Below are positions 25,618 through 38,065 of a DNA stretch of 64,000 nt, piece after piece. A program made the position numbers and the translations under genes. The stretch's first letter is position 1. The number at the start of each line of letters is the position of its first letter. The DNA comes from Ptiloglossa arizonensis (taxonomy: Eukaryota; Arthropoda; Insecta; Hymenoptera; Colletidae): assembly GCF_051014685.1 (NCBI RefSeq), contig NW_027478536.1, positions 868,001-932,000 of the forward strand, written 5' to 3'. The notes under the pieces are model-generated. The model did no database searches and was not told where the DNA came from. It was given only the letters and a program-made list of their open reading frames with translations.

Positions 25618-28600
25618 AATTTTGATGGTTGCTCAAGCGTTCCTTAACTTCAAACTCCCATATCTCGCGAACGGATTGACGAACTCGAGAAATTCCCGTT
25701 GCATCTGAAAGTAGAAAAACACCCGATAACAATGGTGTGTGTACTTTTCCCCTAGGCCATAGTAGTTATTGGTTTCGAGTATCAGACTTGCGAAAATTTT
25801 GAAGGTTTCTCAAGCGTTCCTTAACTTCAAACTCCCATATCTCGCGAACGGATTGTCGAACTCGAGAAATTCCTGTTGCATCTGAAAGTAGAAACTCGCC
25901 GGATTACAACGGTGTGTGTACTTTTCCCCTAGGCCATTCCAATTATTGGTTTCGAGTATCAAATCAGCCAAAATTTTGATAGTTTCTCAACCATTCCTTA
26001 ACTTCAAACTCCCATATCTCGCGAACGGATTGACGAACTCGAGAAATTCCTGTCGAAGCTGAAAGTAGAAACTCGCCCGATTACAATGGTGTGTGTACTT
26101 TTCCCCTAGGCCATAGTAGTTATTGGTTTCGAGTATCAGACTTGCGAAAATTTTGATGATTCCTCAACCATTCCTTAATTTCAAACTCCCATATCTCGCG
26201 AACGGATTGACGAACTCGAGTAATTCCTATTGCATCTGAAAGTAGAATCTCGCCCGATTTCAATGGTGTGTGTACTTTTCCCCTAGGCCATTGCAGTTAT
26301 TGGTTTCGAGTATCAGACTTGCGAAAATTTTGATGGTTGCTCAAGCGTTCCTTAACTTCAAACTCCCATACCTCGCGAACGGATTGACGAACTCGAGAAA
26401 TTCCTGTTGCATCGGAAAGTAGAAACTCGCCGGATTACAATGGTGTGTGTACTTTTCCCCTAGGCCATTCCAGTTATTGGTTTCGAGTATCAAATCAGCG
26501 AAAATTTTGATGGTTTCTCAACCATTCCTTAACTTCAAACTCCCATATCTCGCGAAAGGATTGACGAACTCGAGAAATTCCTGTTGAATCTGAAAGTAGA
26601 AACTCGCCCGATTACAATGGTGTGTGTATTTTTCCGCTAGGCCATTCCAGTTATTGGTTTCAAGTATCAAATCAGCGAAAATTTTGATTCCTCAACCATT
26701 CCTTAATTTCAAACTCCCATATCTCGCAAACGGATTGACGAACTCGAGTAATTCCAATTGCATCTGAAAGGAGAAACTCGCCCGATTTCAACGGTATGGG
26801 TACTTTTTCCCTAGGCCATTCCAGTTATTGGTTTCGGGTATCAGACTTGCGAAAATTTTGATGGTTTCTCAACCATTCCTTAACTTCAAACTCCCATATC
26901 TCGCGAACGATTTGACGAACTCGAGAAATTCCTATTGCATCTGAAATCAGAAACTCGCCCGATTACAACGGTTTGTGTAATTTTGCCCTAGGCCATAGTA
27001 GTTATTGGTTTCGAGTATCAGACTTGCGAAAATTTTGATGGTTTATCAAGCGTTCCTTAACTTCTAACTCCCATATCTCGCAAACGGATTGACGAACTCG
27101 AGAAATTCCTGTTGCATCTGAAAGTAGAAACTCGCCCGATTACAATGGTATGTGTACTTTTCCCCTAGGCCATTATAGTTATTGGTTTCGGGTATCAGAC
27201 AAGCGAAAATTTTGATGGTTCCTCAACCATTCCTTAATTTCAAACTCCCATACCTCGCAAACGGATTGACGAACTCGAGTAATTCCAATTGTATCTGAAA
27301 GGAGAAACTCGCCCGATTTCAACGGTATGGGTACTTTTTCCCTAGGCCATTCCAGTTATTTGTTTCGGGTATCAGACTTGCGAAAATTTTGATGGTTGCT
27401 CAAGCGTTCCTTAACTTCTAAATCCCATATTTCGCAAACGGATTGACGAACTCGAGAAATTCCTGTTGCATCTGTAAGTAGAAACCCGCCCGATTACAAT
27501 GGTGTGTGTATTTTTCCCCTAGGCCATTCCGGTTGTTGGTGTCGAGTATCAAATCAGCGAAAATTTTGGTGGTTTCTCAACCATTCCTTAACTTCAAACT
27601 CCCATATCTCGCGAACGGATTGACGAACTCGAGAAATTCCTGTTGCATCTGAAAGGAGAAACTCGCCCGATTACAACGGTTTGTGTAATTTTGCCCTAGG
27701 CCATAGTAGTTATTGGTTTCGAGTATCAGACTTGCGTAAATTCTGATGGTTTCTCAAGCGTTCCTTAACTTCAAACTCCCATATCTCGCGAACGGATTGA
27801 CGATCTCGAGAAATTCCTGTTGCATCTGAAAGTAGAAGCTCGCCGGATTACAACGGTGTGTGTACTTTTCCCCTAGGCCATTCCAATTATTGGTTTTGAG
27901 TATCAAATCAGCGAAAATTTTGATGGTTTCTCAAACATTCCTTAACTTCAAACTCCCATACCTCGCGAACGGATTGACGAACTCGAGAAATTCCTGTCGA
28001 AGCTGAAAGTAGAAACTCGTCCGATTACAATGGTGTGTGAACTTTTCCCCTAGGCCATAGTAGTTATTGGTTTCGGGTATCAGACTTGCGAAAATTTTGA
28101 TGGTTGCTCAAGCGTTCCTTAACTTAAAACTCCCATATCTCGCGAACGGATTGACGAACTGGAGAAATTCCTGTTGCATCTGAAAGCAGAAACCCACCCG
28201 ATCACAATAGTGTGTGTACTTTTCCCCTAGGCCATAGTAGTTATTGCTTTCGAGTATCAGACTTGCGAAAATTTTGATGGTTGCTCAAGCGTTCCTTAAC
28301 TTCAAACTCCCATATCTCGAGAACGGATTCACGAACTCGAGAAATTCCTATTGCATCTGAAAGTAGAAACTCGCCCGATTACAATGGTGTGTGTACTTTT
28401 CCCCTAGGCCATTCCAGTTATTGGTTTCGGGTATCAGACTTGCGAAAATATTGATGGTTGCTCAAGCGTTCCTTAACTTCAAATTCCCATATCTCGCGAA
28501 CGGATTGACGAACTCGAGAAATTCCTATTGCATCTGAAAGGAGAAACTCGCCCGATTACAATGGTGTGTGTACTTTTCCCCTAGGCCATAGTAGTTATTG

Positions 28601-30991
28601 GTTTCGAGTATCAGACTTGCGAAAATTTTGATGGTTGCTCAAGCGTTCCTTAACTTCAAACTCCCATATCTCGCGAACGGATTGACGAACTCGAGAAATT
28701 CCAGTTGCATCTGAAAGTAGAATCTCGCCCGATTTCAATGGTGTGTGTACTTTTCCCCTAGGCCATAGCAGTTATTGGTTTCGAGTATCAGACTTGCGAA
28801 AATTTTGATGGTTTCTCAACCATTCCTTCACTTCAAACTCCCATATCTCGCGAACGGATTGACGAACTCGAGAAATTCCTGTCGAAGCTGAAAGTAGAAA
28901 CTCGCCCGATTACAATGGTGTGTGTACTTTTCCCCTAGGCCATAGTAGTTATTGGTTTCGAGTATCAGACTTGCGAAAATTTTGGTTGCTCAAGCGTTCC
29001 TTAACTTCAAACTCCCATATCTCGCGAAGGGATTGACGAACTCGAGAAATTCCAGTTGCATCTGAAAGTAGAAACTCGCCCGATTACAATGGTGTGTGCA
29101 CTTTTCCCCTAGACCTTTGTAGTTATTGGTTTCGAGTATCAGACTTGCGAAAAATTTGATGGTTGCTCAAGCGTTCCTTAGCTTCAAACTCCCATATCTC
29201 GCGAACGGATTGACGAACTCGAGAAATTCCTGTTGCATCTGAAAGTAGAAACTCGCCCGATTACAACGGTTTGTGTAATTTTGCCCTAGGCCATAGTAGT
29301 TATTGGTTTCGAGTATCAGACTTGCGAAAATTTTGATGGTTGCTCAAGCGTTCCTTAACTTAAAACTCCCATATCTCGCGAACGGATTGACGAACTGGAG
29401 AAATTCCTGTTGCATCTGAAAGTAGAAACCCACCCGATAACAATGGTGTGTGTACTTTTCTCCTAGGCCATAGTAGTTATTGCTTTCGAGTATCAGACTT
29501 GCGAAAATTTTGATGGTTGCTCAAGTGTTCCTTAACTTCAAACTCCCATATCTCGCGAACGGATTCACGAACTCGAGAAATTCCTGTTGCATCTGAAAGT
29601 AGAAACTCGCCCGATTACAATGGTGTGTGCACTTTTCCCCTAGACCTTTGTAGTTATTGGTTTCGAGTATCAGACTTGCGAAAAATTTGATGGTTGCTCA
29701 AGCGTTCCTTAGCTTCAAACTCCCATATCTCGCGGACGGATTGACGAACTGGAGAAATTCCTGTTGCATCTGAAAGTAGAAACCCACCCGATAACAATGG
29801 TGTGTGTACTTTTCCCCTAGACCTTAGTAGTTATTGGTTTCGAGTATCAGACTTGCGAAAATTTTGATGGTTGCTCAAGCGTTCCTTAACTTCAAACTCA
29901 CATATCTCGCGAACGGATTGACGAACTCGAGAAATTCCTGTTGCATCGGAAAGTAGAAACTCGCCGGATTACAATGGTGTGTGTACTTTTCCCCTAGGCC
30001 ATTCCAGTTATTGGTTTCGAGTATCAAATCAGCGAAAATTTTGATGGTTGCTCAAGCGTTCCTTAACTTCAAACTCCCATATCTCGCGAACGGATTGACG
30101 AACTCGAGAAATTCCTGTTGAATCTGAAAGTAGAAACTCGCCCGAATACAATGGTGTGTGTACTTTCCCCCTAGGCCATACTAGTTATTGGTTTCGGGTA
30201 TCAGACTTGCGAAAATTTTGATGGTTGCTCAAGCGTTCCTTAACTTCAAACTCCCATATCTCGCGAACGGATTGACGAACTCGAGAAATTCCTGTTGCAT
30301 CTGAAAGTAGAAACCCACCCGATAACAATGGTGTGTGTACTTTTCCCCTAGACCTTAGTAGTTATTGGTTTCGAGTATCAGACTTGCGAAAATTTTGATG
30401 GTTGCTCAAGCGTTCCTTAACTTCAAACTCACATATCTCGCGAACGGATAGACGAACTCGAGAAATTCCTGTTGCATCGGAAAGTAGGAACTCGCCGGAT
30501 TACAATGGTGTGTGTACTTTTCCCCTAGGCCATTCCAATTATTGGTTTCGAGTATCAAATCAGCGAAAATTTTGATGGTTTCTCAACCATTCCTTAACTT
30601 CAAACTCCCATATCTCGCGAACGGATTGACGAACTCGAGAAATTCCTGTCGAAGCTGAAAGTAGAAACTCGCCCGATTACAATGGTGTGTGTACTTTTCC
30701 CATAGGCCATAGTAGTTATTGATTTCGAGTATCAGACTTGCGAAAATTTTGATGGTTGCTCAAGCGTTCCTTAACTTCAAACTCCCATATCTCGCGAACG
30801 GATTGACGAACTCGAGAAATTCCTGTTGCATCTGAAAGTAGAAAAACACCCGATAACAATGGTGTGTGTACTTTTCCCCTAGGCCATAGTAGTTATTGGT
30901 TTCGAGTATCAGACTTGCGAAAATTTTGAAGGTTTCTCAAGCGTTCCTTAACTTCAAACTCCCATATCTCGCGAACGGATTGTCGAACTCG
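23741..30991 (+). repeat. 41-mer super-block, copy 1 (7,251 bp)
   Basis: Forty-one monomers with two 3-bp deletions (26,686 and about 28,981), so 41 x 177 - 6 = 7,251. The block recurs from 30,992. Marks at 23,741, 25,801 and 26,686 are all 7,251 bp from their partners at 30,992, 33,052 and 33,937. Marks at 28,447, 28,981, 30,141, 30,701 and 30,928 are all 7,074 bp from theirs. The 177-bp change reflects one monomer missing in copy 2. Confidence 0.88.
25618..28623 (+). repeat. 17-mer higher-order repeat, copy 2 (3,006 bp)
   Basis: Tandem copy of 22,612-25,617, with identity running on to about 28,699. Marks are at 25,801 and 26,686. Copies differ at scattered bases, for example 'taattccaattg' against 'taattccagttg' and 'aattcccgttg' near 25,692. 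It lies wholly inside the first copy of the 41-mer block. Confidence 0.85.
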
Positions 30992-33900
30992 AGTAATTCC
31001 AGTTGCATCTGAAAGGAGAAACTCGCCCGATTTCAACGGTATGGGTACTTTTTCCCTAGGCCATTCCAGTTATTGGTTTCGGGTATCAGACTTGCGAAAA
31101 TTTTGATGGTTTCTCAACCATTCCTTAACTTCAAACTCCCATATCTCGCGAACGATTTGACGAACTCGAGAAATTCCTATTGCATCTGAAATCAGAAACT
31201 CGCCCGATTACAACGGTTTGTGTAATTTTGCCCTAGGCCATAGTAGTTATTGGTTTCGAGTATCAGACTTGCGAAAATTTTGATGGTTTATCAAGCGTTC
31301 CTTAACTTCTAACTCCCATATCTCGCAAACGGATTGACGAACTCGAGAAATTCCTGTTGCATCTGAAAGTAGAAACTCGCCCGATTACAATGGTATGTGT
31401 ACTTTTCCCCTAGGCCATTATAGTTATTGGTTTCGGGTATCAGACCAGCGAAAATTTTGATGGTTCCTCAACCATTCCTTAATTTCAAACTCCCATACCT
31501 CGCAAACGGATTGACGAACTCGAGTAATTCCAATTGTATCTGAAAGGAGAAACTCGCCCGATTTCAACGGTATGGGTACTTTTTCCCTAGGCCATTCCAG
31601 TTATTTGTTTCGGGTATCAGACTTGCGAAAATTTTGATGGTTGCTCAAGCGTTCCTTAACTTCTAAATCCCATATTTCGCAAACGGATTGACGAACTCGA
31701 GAAATTCCTGTTGCATCTGTAAGTAGAAACCCGCCCGATTACAATGGTGTGTGTATTTTTCCCCTAGGCCATTCCGGTTGTTGGTGTCGAGTATCAAATC
31801 AGCGAAAATTTTGGTGGTTTCTCAACCATTCCTTAACTTCAAACTCCCATATCTCGCGAACGGATTGACGAACTCGAGAAATTCCTGTTGCATCTGAAAG
31901 TAGAAACTCGCCCGATTACAACGGTTTGTGTAATTTTGCCCTAGGCCATAGTAGTTATTGGTTTCGAGTATCAGACTTGCGTAAATTTTGATGGTTTCTC
32001 AAGCGTTCCTTAACTTCAAACTCCCATATCTCGCGAACGGATTGACGATCTCGAGAAATTCCTGTTGCATCTGAAAGTAGAAGCTCGCCGGATTACAACG
32101 GTGTGTGTACTTTTCCCCTAGGCCATTCCAATTATTGGTTTTGAGTATCAAATCAGCGAAAATTTTGATGGTTTCTCAAACATTCCTTAACTTCAAACTC
32201 CCATACCTCGCGAACGGATTGACGAACTCGAGAAATTCCTGTCGAAGCTGAAAGTAGAAACTCGTCCGATTACAATTGTGTGTGAACTTTTCCCCTAGGC
32301 CATAGTAGTTATTGGTTTCGGGTATCAGACTTGCGAAAATTTTGATGGTTGCTCAAGCGTTCCTTAACTTAAAACTCCCATATCTCGCGAACGGATTGAC
32401 GAACTGGAGAAATTCCTGTTGCATCTGAAAGCAGAAACCCACCCGATCACAATAGTGTGTGTACTTTTCCCCTAGGCCATAGTAGTTATTGCTTTCGAGT
32501 ATCAGACTTGCGAAAATTTTGATGGTTGCTCAAGCGTTCCTTAACTTCAAACTCCCATATCTCGAGAACGGATTCACGAACTCGAGAAATTCCTGTTGCA
32601 TCTGAAAGTAGAAACTCGCCCGATTACAATGGTGTGTGTACTTTTCCCCTAGGCCATTCCAGTTATTGGTTTCGGGTATCAGACTTGCGAAAATATTGAT
32701 GGTTGCTCAAGCGTTCCTTAACTTCAAATTCCCATATCTCGCGAACGGATTGACGAACTCGAGAAATTCCTATTGCATCTGAAAGGAGAAACTCGCCCGA
32801 TTACAATGGTGTGTGTACTTTTCCCCTAGGCCATAGTAGTTATTGGTTTCGAGTATCAGACTTGCGAAAATTTTGATGGTTGCTCAAGCGTTCCTTAACT
32901 TCAAACTCCCATATCTCGCGAACGGATTGACGAACTCGAGAAATTCCTGTTGCATCTGAAAGTAGAAAAACACCCGATAACAATGGTGTGTGTACTTTTC
33001 CCCTAGGCCATAGTAGTTATTGGTTTCGAGTATCAGACTTGCGAAAATTTTGAAGGTTTCTCAAGCGTTCCTTAACTTCAAACTCCCATATCTCGCGAAC
33101 GGATTGTCGAACTCGAGAAATTCCTGTTGCATCTGAAAGTAGAAACTCGCCGGATTACAACGGTGTGTGTACTTTTCCCCTAGGCCATTCCAATTATTGG
33201 TTTCGAGTATCAAATCAGCCAAAATTTTGATAGTTTCTCAACCATTCCTTAACTTCAAACTCCCATATCTCGCGAACGGATTGACGAACTCGAGAAATTC
33301 CTGTCGAAGCTGAAAGTAGAAACTCGCCCGATTACAATGGTGTGTGTACTTTTCCCCTAGGCCATAGTAGTTATTGGTTTCGAGTATCAGACTTGCGAAA
33401 ATTTTGATGATTCCTCAACCATTCCTTAATTTCAAACTCCCATATCTCGCGAACAGATTGACGAACTCGAGTAATTCCTATTGCATCTGAAAGTAGAATC
33501 TCGCCCGATTTCAATGGTGTGTGTACTTTTCCCCTAGGCCATTGCAGTTATTGGTTTCGAGTATCAGACTTGCGAAAATTTTGATGGTTGCTCAAGCGTT
33601 CCTTAACTTCAAACTCCCATACCTCGCGAACGGATTGACGAACTCGAGAAATTCCTGTTGCATCGGAAAGTAGAAACTCGCCGGATTACAATGGTGTGTG
33701 TACTTTTCCCCTAGGCCATTCCAGTTATTGGTTTCGAGTATCAAATCAGCGAAAATTTTGATGGTTTCTCAACCATTCCTTAACTTCAAACTCCCATATC
33801 TCGCGAAAGGATTGACGAACTCGAGAAATTCCTGTTGAATCTGAAAGTAGAAACTCGCCCGATTACAATGGTGTGTGTATTTTTCCGCTAGGCCATTCCA

Positions 33901-36900
33901 GTTATTGGTTTCAAGTATCAAATCAGCGAAAATTTTGATTCCTCAACCATTCCTTAATTTCAAACTCCCATATCTCGCAAACGGATTGACGAACTCGAGT
34001 AATTCCAATTGCATCTGAAAGGAGAAACTCGCCCGATTTCAACGGTATGGGTACTTTTTCCCTAGGCCATTCCAGTTATTGGTTTCGGGTATCAGACTTG
34101 CGAAAATTTTGATGGTTTCTCAACCATTCCTTAACTTCAAACTCCCATATCTCGCGAACGATTTGACGAACTCGAGAAATTCCTATTGCATCTGAAATCA
34201 GAAACTCGCCCGATTACAACGGTTTGTGTAATTTTGCCCTAGGCCATAGTAGTTATTGGTTTCGAGTATCAGACTTGCGAAAATTTTGATGGTTTATCAA
34301 GCGTTCCTTAACTTCTAACTCCCATATCTCGCAAACGGATTGACGAACTCGAGAAATTCCTGTTGCATCTGAAAGTAGAAACTCGCCCGATTACAATGGT
34401 ATGTGTACTTTTCCCCTAGGCCATTATAGTTATTGGTTTCGGGTATCAGACCAGCGAAAATTTTGATGGTTCCTCAACCATTCCTTAATTTCAAACTCCC
34501 ATACCTCGCAAACGGATTGACGAACTCGAGTAATTCCAATTGTATCTGAAAGGAGAAACTCGCCCGATTTCAACGGTATGGGTACTTTTTCCCTAGGCCA
34601 TTCCAGTTATTTGTTTCGGGTATCAGACTTGCGAAAATTTTGATGGTTGCTCAAGCGTTCCTTAACTTCTAAATCCCATATTTCGCAAACGGATTGACGA
34701 ACTCGAGAAATTCCTGTTGCATCTGTAAGTAGAAACCCGCCCGATTACAATGGTGTGTGTATTTTTCCCCTAGGCCATTCCGGTTGTTGGTGTCGAGTAT
34801 CAAATCAGCGAAAATTTTGGTGGTTTCTCAACCATTCCTTAACTTCAAACTCCCATATCTCGCGAACGGATTGACGAACTCGAGAAATTCCTGTTGCATC
34901 TGAAAGTAGAAACTCGCCCGATTACAACGGTTTGTGTAATTTTGCCCTAGGCCATAGTAGTTATTGGTTTCGAGTATCAGACTTGCGTAAATTCTGATGG
35001 TTTCTCAAGCGTTCCTTAACTTCAAACTCCCATATCTCGCGAACGGATTGACGATCTCGAGAAATTCCTGTTGCATCTGAAAGTAGAAGCTCGCCGGATT
35101 ACAACGGTGTGTGTACTTTTCCCCTAGGCCATTCCAATTATTGGTTTTGAGTATCAAATCAGCGAAAATTTTGATGGTTTCTCAAACATTCCTTAACTTC
35201 AAACTCCCATACCTCGCGAACGGATTGACGAACTCGAGAAATTCCTGTCGAAGCTGAAAGTAGAAACTCGTCCGATTACAATGGTGTGTGAACTTTTCCC
35301 CTAGGCCATAGTAGTTATTGGTTTCGGGTATCAGACTTGCGAAAATTTTGATGGTTGCTCAAGCGTTCCTTAACTTCAAACTCCCATATCTCGAGAACGG
35401 ATTCACGAACTCGAGAAATTCCTGTTGCATCTGAAAGTAGAAACTCGCCCGATTACAATGGTGTGTGTACTTTTCCCCTAGGCCATTCCAGTTATTGGTT
35501 TCGGGTATCAGACTTGCGAAAATATTGATGGTTGCTCAAGCGTTCCTTAACTTCAAATTCCCATATCTCGCGAACGGATTGACGAACTCGAGAAATTCCT
35601 ATTGCATCTGAAAGGAGAAACTCGCCCGATTACAATGGTGTGTGTACTTTTCCCCTAGGCCATAGTAGTTATTGGTTTCGAGTATCAGACTTGCGAAAAT
35701 TTTGATGGTTGCTCAAGCGTTCCTTAACTTCAAACTCCCATATCTCGCGAACGGATTGACGAACTCGAGAAATTCCAGTTGCATCTGAAAGTAGAATCTC
35801 GCCCGATTTCAATGGTGTGTGTACTTTTCCCCTAGGCCATAGCAGTTATTGGTTTCGAGTATCAGACTTGCGAAAATTTTGATGGTTTCTCAACCATTCC
35901 TTCACTTCAAACTCCCATATCTCGCGAACGGATTGACGAACTCGAGAAATTCCTGTCGAAGCTGAAAGTAGAAACTCGCCCGATTACAATGGTGTGTGTA
36001 CTTTTCCCCTAGGCCATAGTAGTTATTGGTTTCGAGTATCAGACTTGCGAAAATTTTGGTTGCTCAAGCGTTCCTTAACTTCAAACTCCCATATCTCGCG
36101 AAGGGATTGACGAACTCGAGAAATTCCAGTTGCATCTGAAAGTAGAAACTCGCCCGATTACAATGGTGTGTGCACTTTTCCCCTAGACCTTTGTAGTTAT
36201 TGGTTTCGAGTATCAGACTTGCGAAAAATTTGATGGTTGCTCAAGCGTTCCTTAGCTTCAAACTCCCATATCTCGCGAACGGATTGACGAACTCGAGAAA
36301 TTCCTGTTGCATCTGAAAGTAGAAACTCGCCCGATTACAACGGTTTGTGTAATTTTGCCCTAGGCCATAGTAGTTATTGGTTTCGAGTATCAGACTTGCG
36401 AAAATTTTGATGGTTGCTCAAGCGTTCCTTAACTTAAAACTCCCATATCTCGCGAACGGATTGACGAACTGGAGAAATTCCTGTTGCATCTGAAAGTAGA
36501 AACCCACCCGATAACAATGGTGTGTGTACTTTTCTCCTAGGCCATAGTAGTTATTGCTTTCGAGTATCAGACTTGCGAAAATTTTGATGGTTGCTCAAGT
36601 GTTCCTTAACTTCAAACTCCCATATCTCGCGAACGGATTCACGAACTCGAGAAATTCCTGTTGCATCTGAAAGTAGAAACTCGCCCGATTACAATGGTGT
36701 GTGCACTTTTCCCCTAGACCTTTGTAGTTATTGGTTTCGAGTATCAGACTTGCGAAAAATTTGATGGTTGCTCAAGCGTTCCTTAGCTTCAAACTCCCAT
36801 ATCTCGCGGACGGATTGACGAACTGGAGAAATTCCTGTTGCATCTGAAAGTAGAAACCCACCCGATAACAATGGTGTGTGTACTTTTCCCCTAGACCTTA

Positions 36901-38065
36901 GTAGTTATTGGTTTCGAGTATCAGACTTGCGAAAATTTTGATGGTTTCTCAAGCGTTCCTTAACTTCAAACTCACATATCTCGCGAACGGATTGACGAAC
37001 TCGAGAAATTCCTGTTGCATCGGAAAGTAGAAACTCGCCGGATTACAATGGTGTGTGTACTTTTCCCCTAGGCCATTCCAGTTATTGGTTTCGAGTATCA
37101 AATCAGCGAAAATTTTGATGGTTGCTCAAGCGTTCCTTAACTTCAAACTCCCATATCTCGCGAACGGATTGACGAACTCGAGAAATTCCTGTTGAATCTG
37201 AAAGTAGAAACTCGCCCGAATACAATGGTGTGTGTACTTTCCCCCTAGGCCATACTAGTTATTGGTTTCGGGTATCAGACTTGCGAAAATTTTGATGGTT
37301 GCTCAAGCGTTCCTTAACTTCAAACTCCCATATCTCGCGAACGGATTGACGAACTCGAGAAATTCCTGTTGCATCTGAAAGTAGAAACCCACCCGATAAC
37401 AATGGTGTGTGTACTTTTCCCCTAGACCTTAGTAGTTATTGGTTTCGAGTATCAGACTTGCGAAAATTTTGATGGTTGCTCAAGCGTTCCTTAACTTCAA
37501 ACTCACATATCTCGCGAACGGATAGACGAACTCGAGAAATTCCTGTTGCATCGGAAAGTAGGAACTCGCCGGATTACAATGGTGTGTGTACTTTTCCCCT
37601 AGGCCATTCCAATTATTGGTTTCGAGTATCAAATCAGCGAAAATTTTGATGGTTTCTCAACCATTCCTTAACTTCAAACTCCCATATCTCGCGAACGGAT
37701 TGACGAACTCGAGAAATTCCTGTCGAAGCTGAAAGTAGAAACTCGCCCGATTACAATGGTGTGTGTACTTTTCCCATAGGCCATAGTAGTTATTGATTTC
37801 GAGTATCAGACTTGCGAAAATTTTGATGGTTGCTCAAGCGTTCCTTAACTTCAAACTCCCATATCTCGCGAACGGATTGACGAACTCGAGAAATTCCTGT
37901 TGCATCTGAAAGTAGAAAAACACCCGATAACAATGGTGTGTGTACTTTTCCCCTAGGCCATAGTAGTTATTGGTTTCGAGTATCAGACTTGCGAAAATTT
38001 TGAAGGTTTCTCAAGCGTTCCTTAACTTCAAACTCCCATATCTCGCGAACGGATTGTCGAACTCG
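30992..38065 (+). repeat. 41-mer super-block, copy 2 (40 monomers, 7,074 bp)
   Basis: Near-identical tandem copy of 23,741-30,991. The junction at 30,991/30,992 joins 'ttgtcgaactcg' directly to 'agtaattccag', a combination not found in other copies. One monomer is missing near 35,340-35,380: the unit containing 'cttaaaactccc' and 'gcagaaacccacccgatcac' seen at 28,120-28,210 is skipped. The few substitutions seen include 'gagtatcaa' at 32,145 for 'gagaatcaa' at 24,893, and 'tttctcaagcg' near 36,945 for 'ttgctcaagcg'. Confidence 0.87.
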
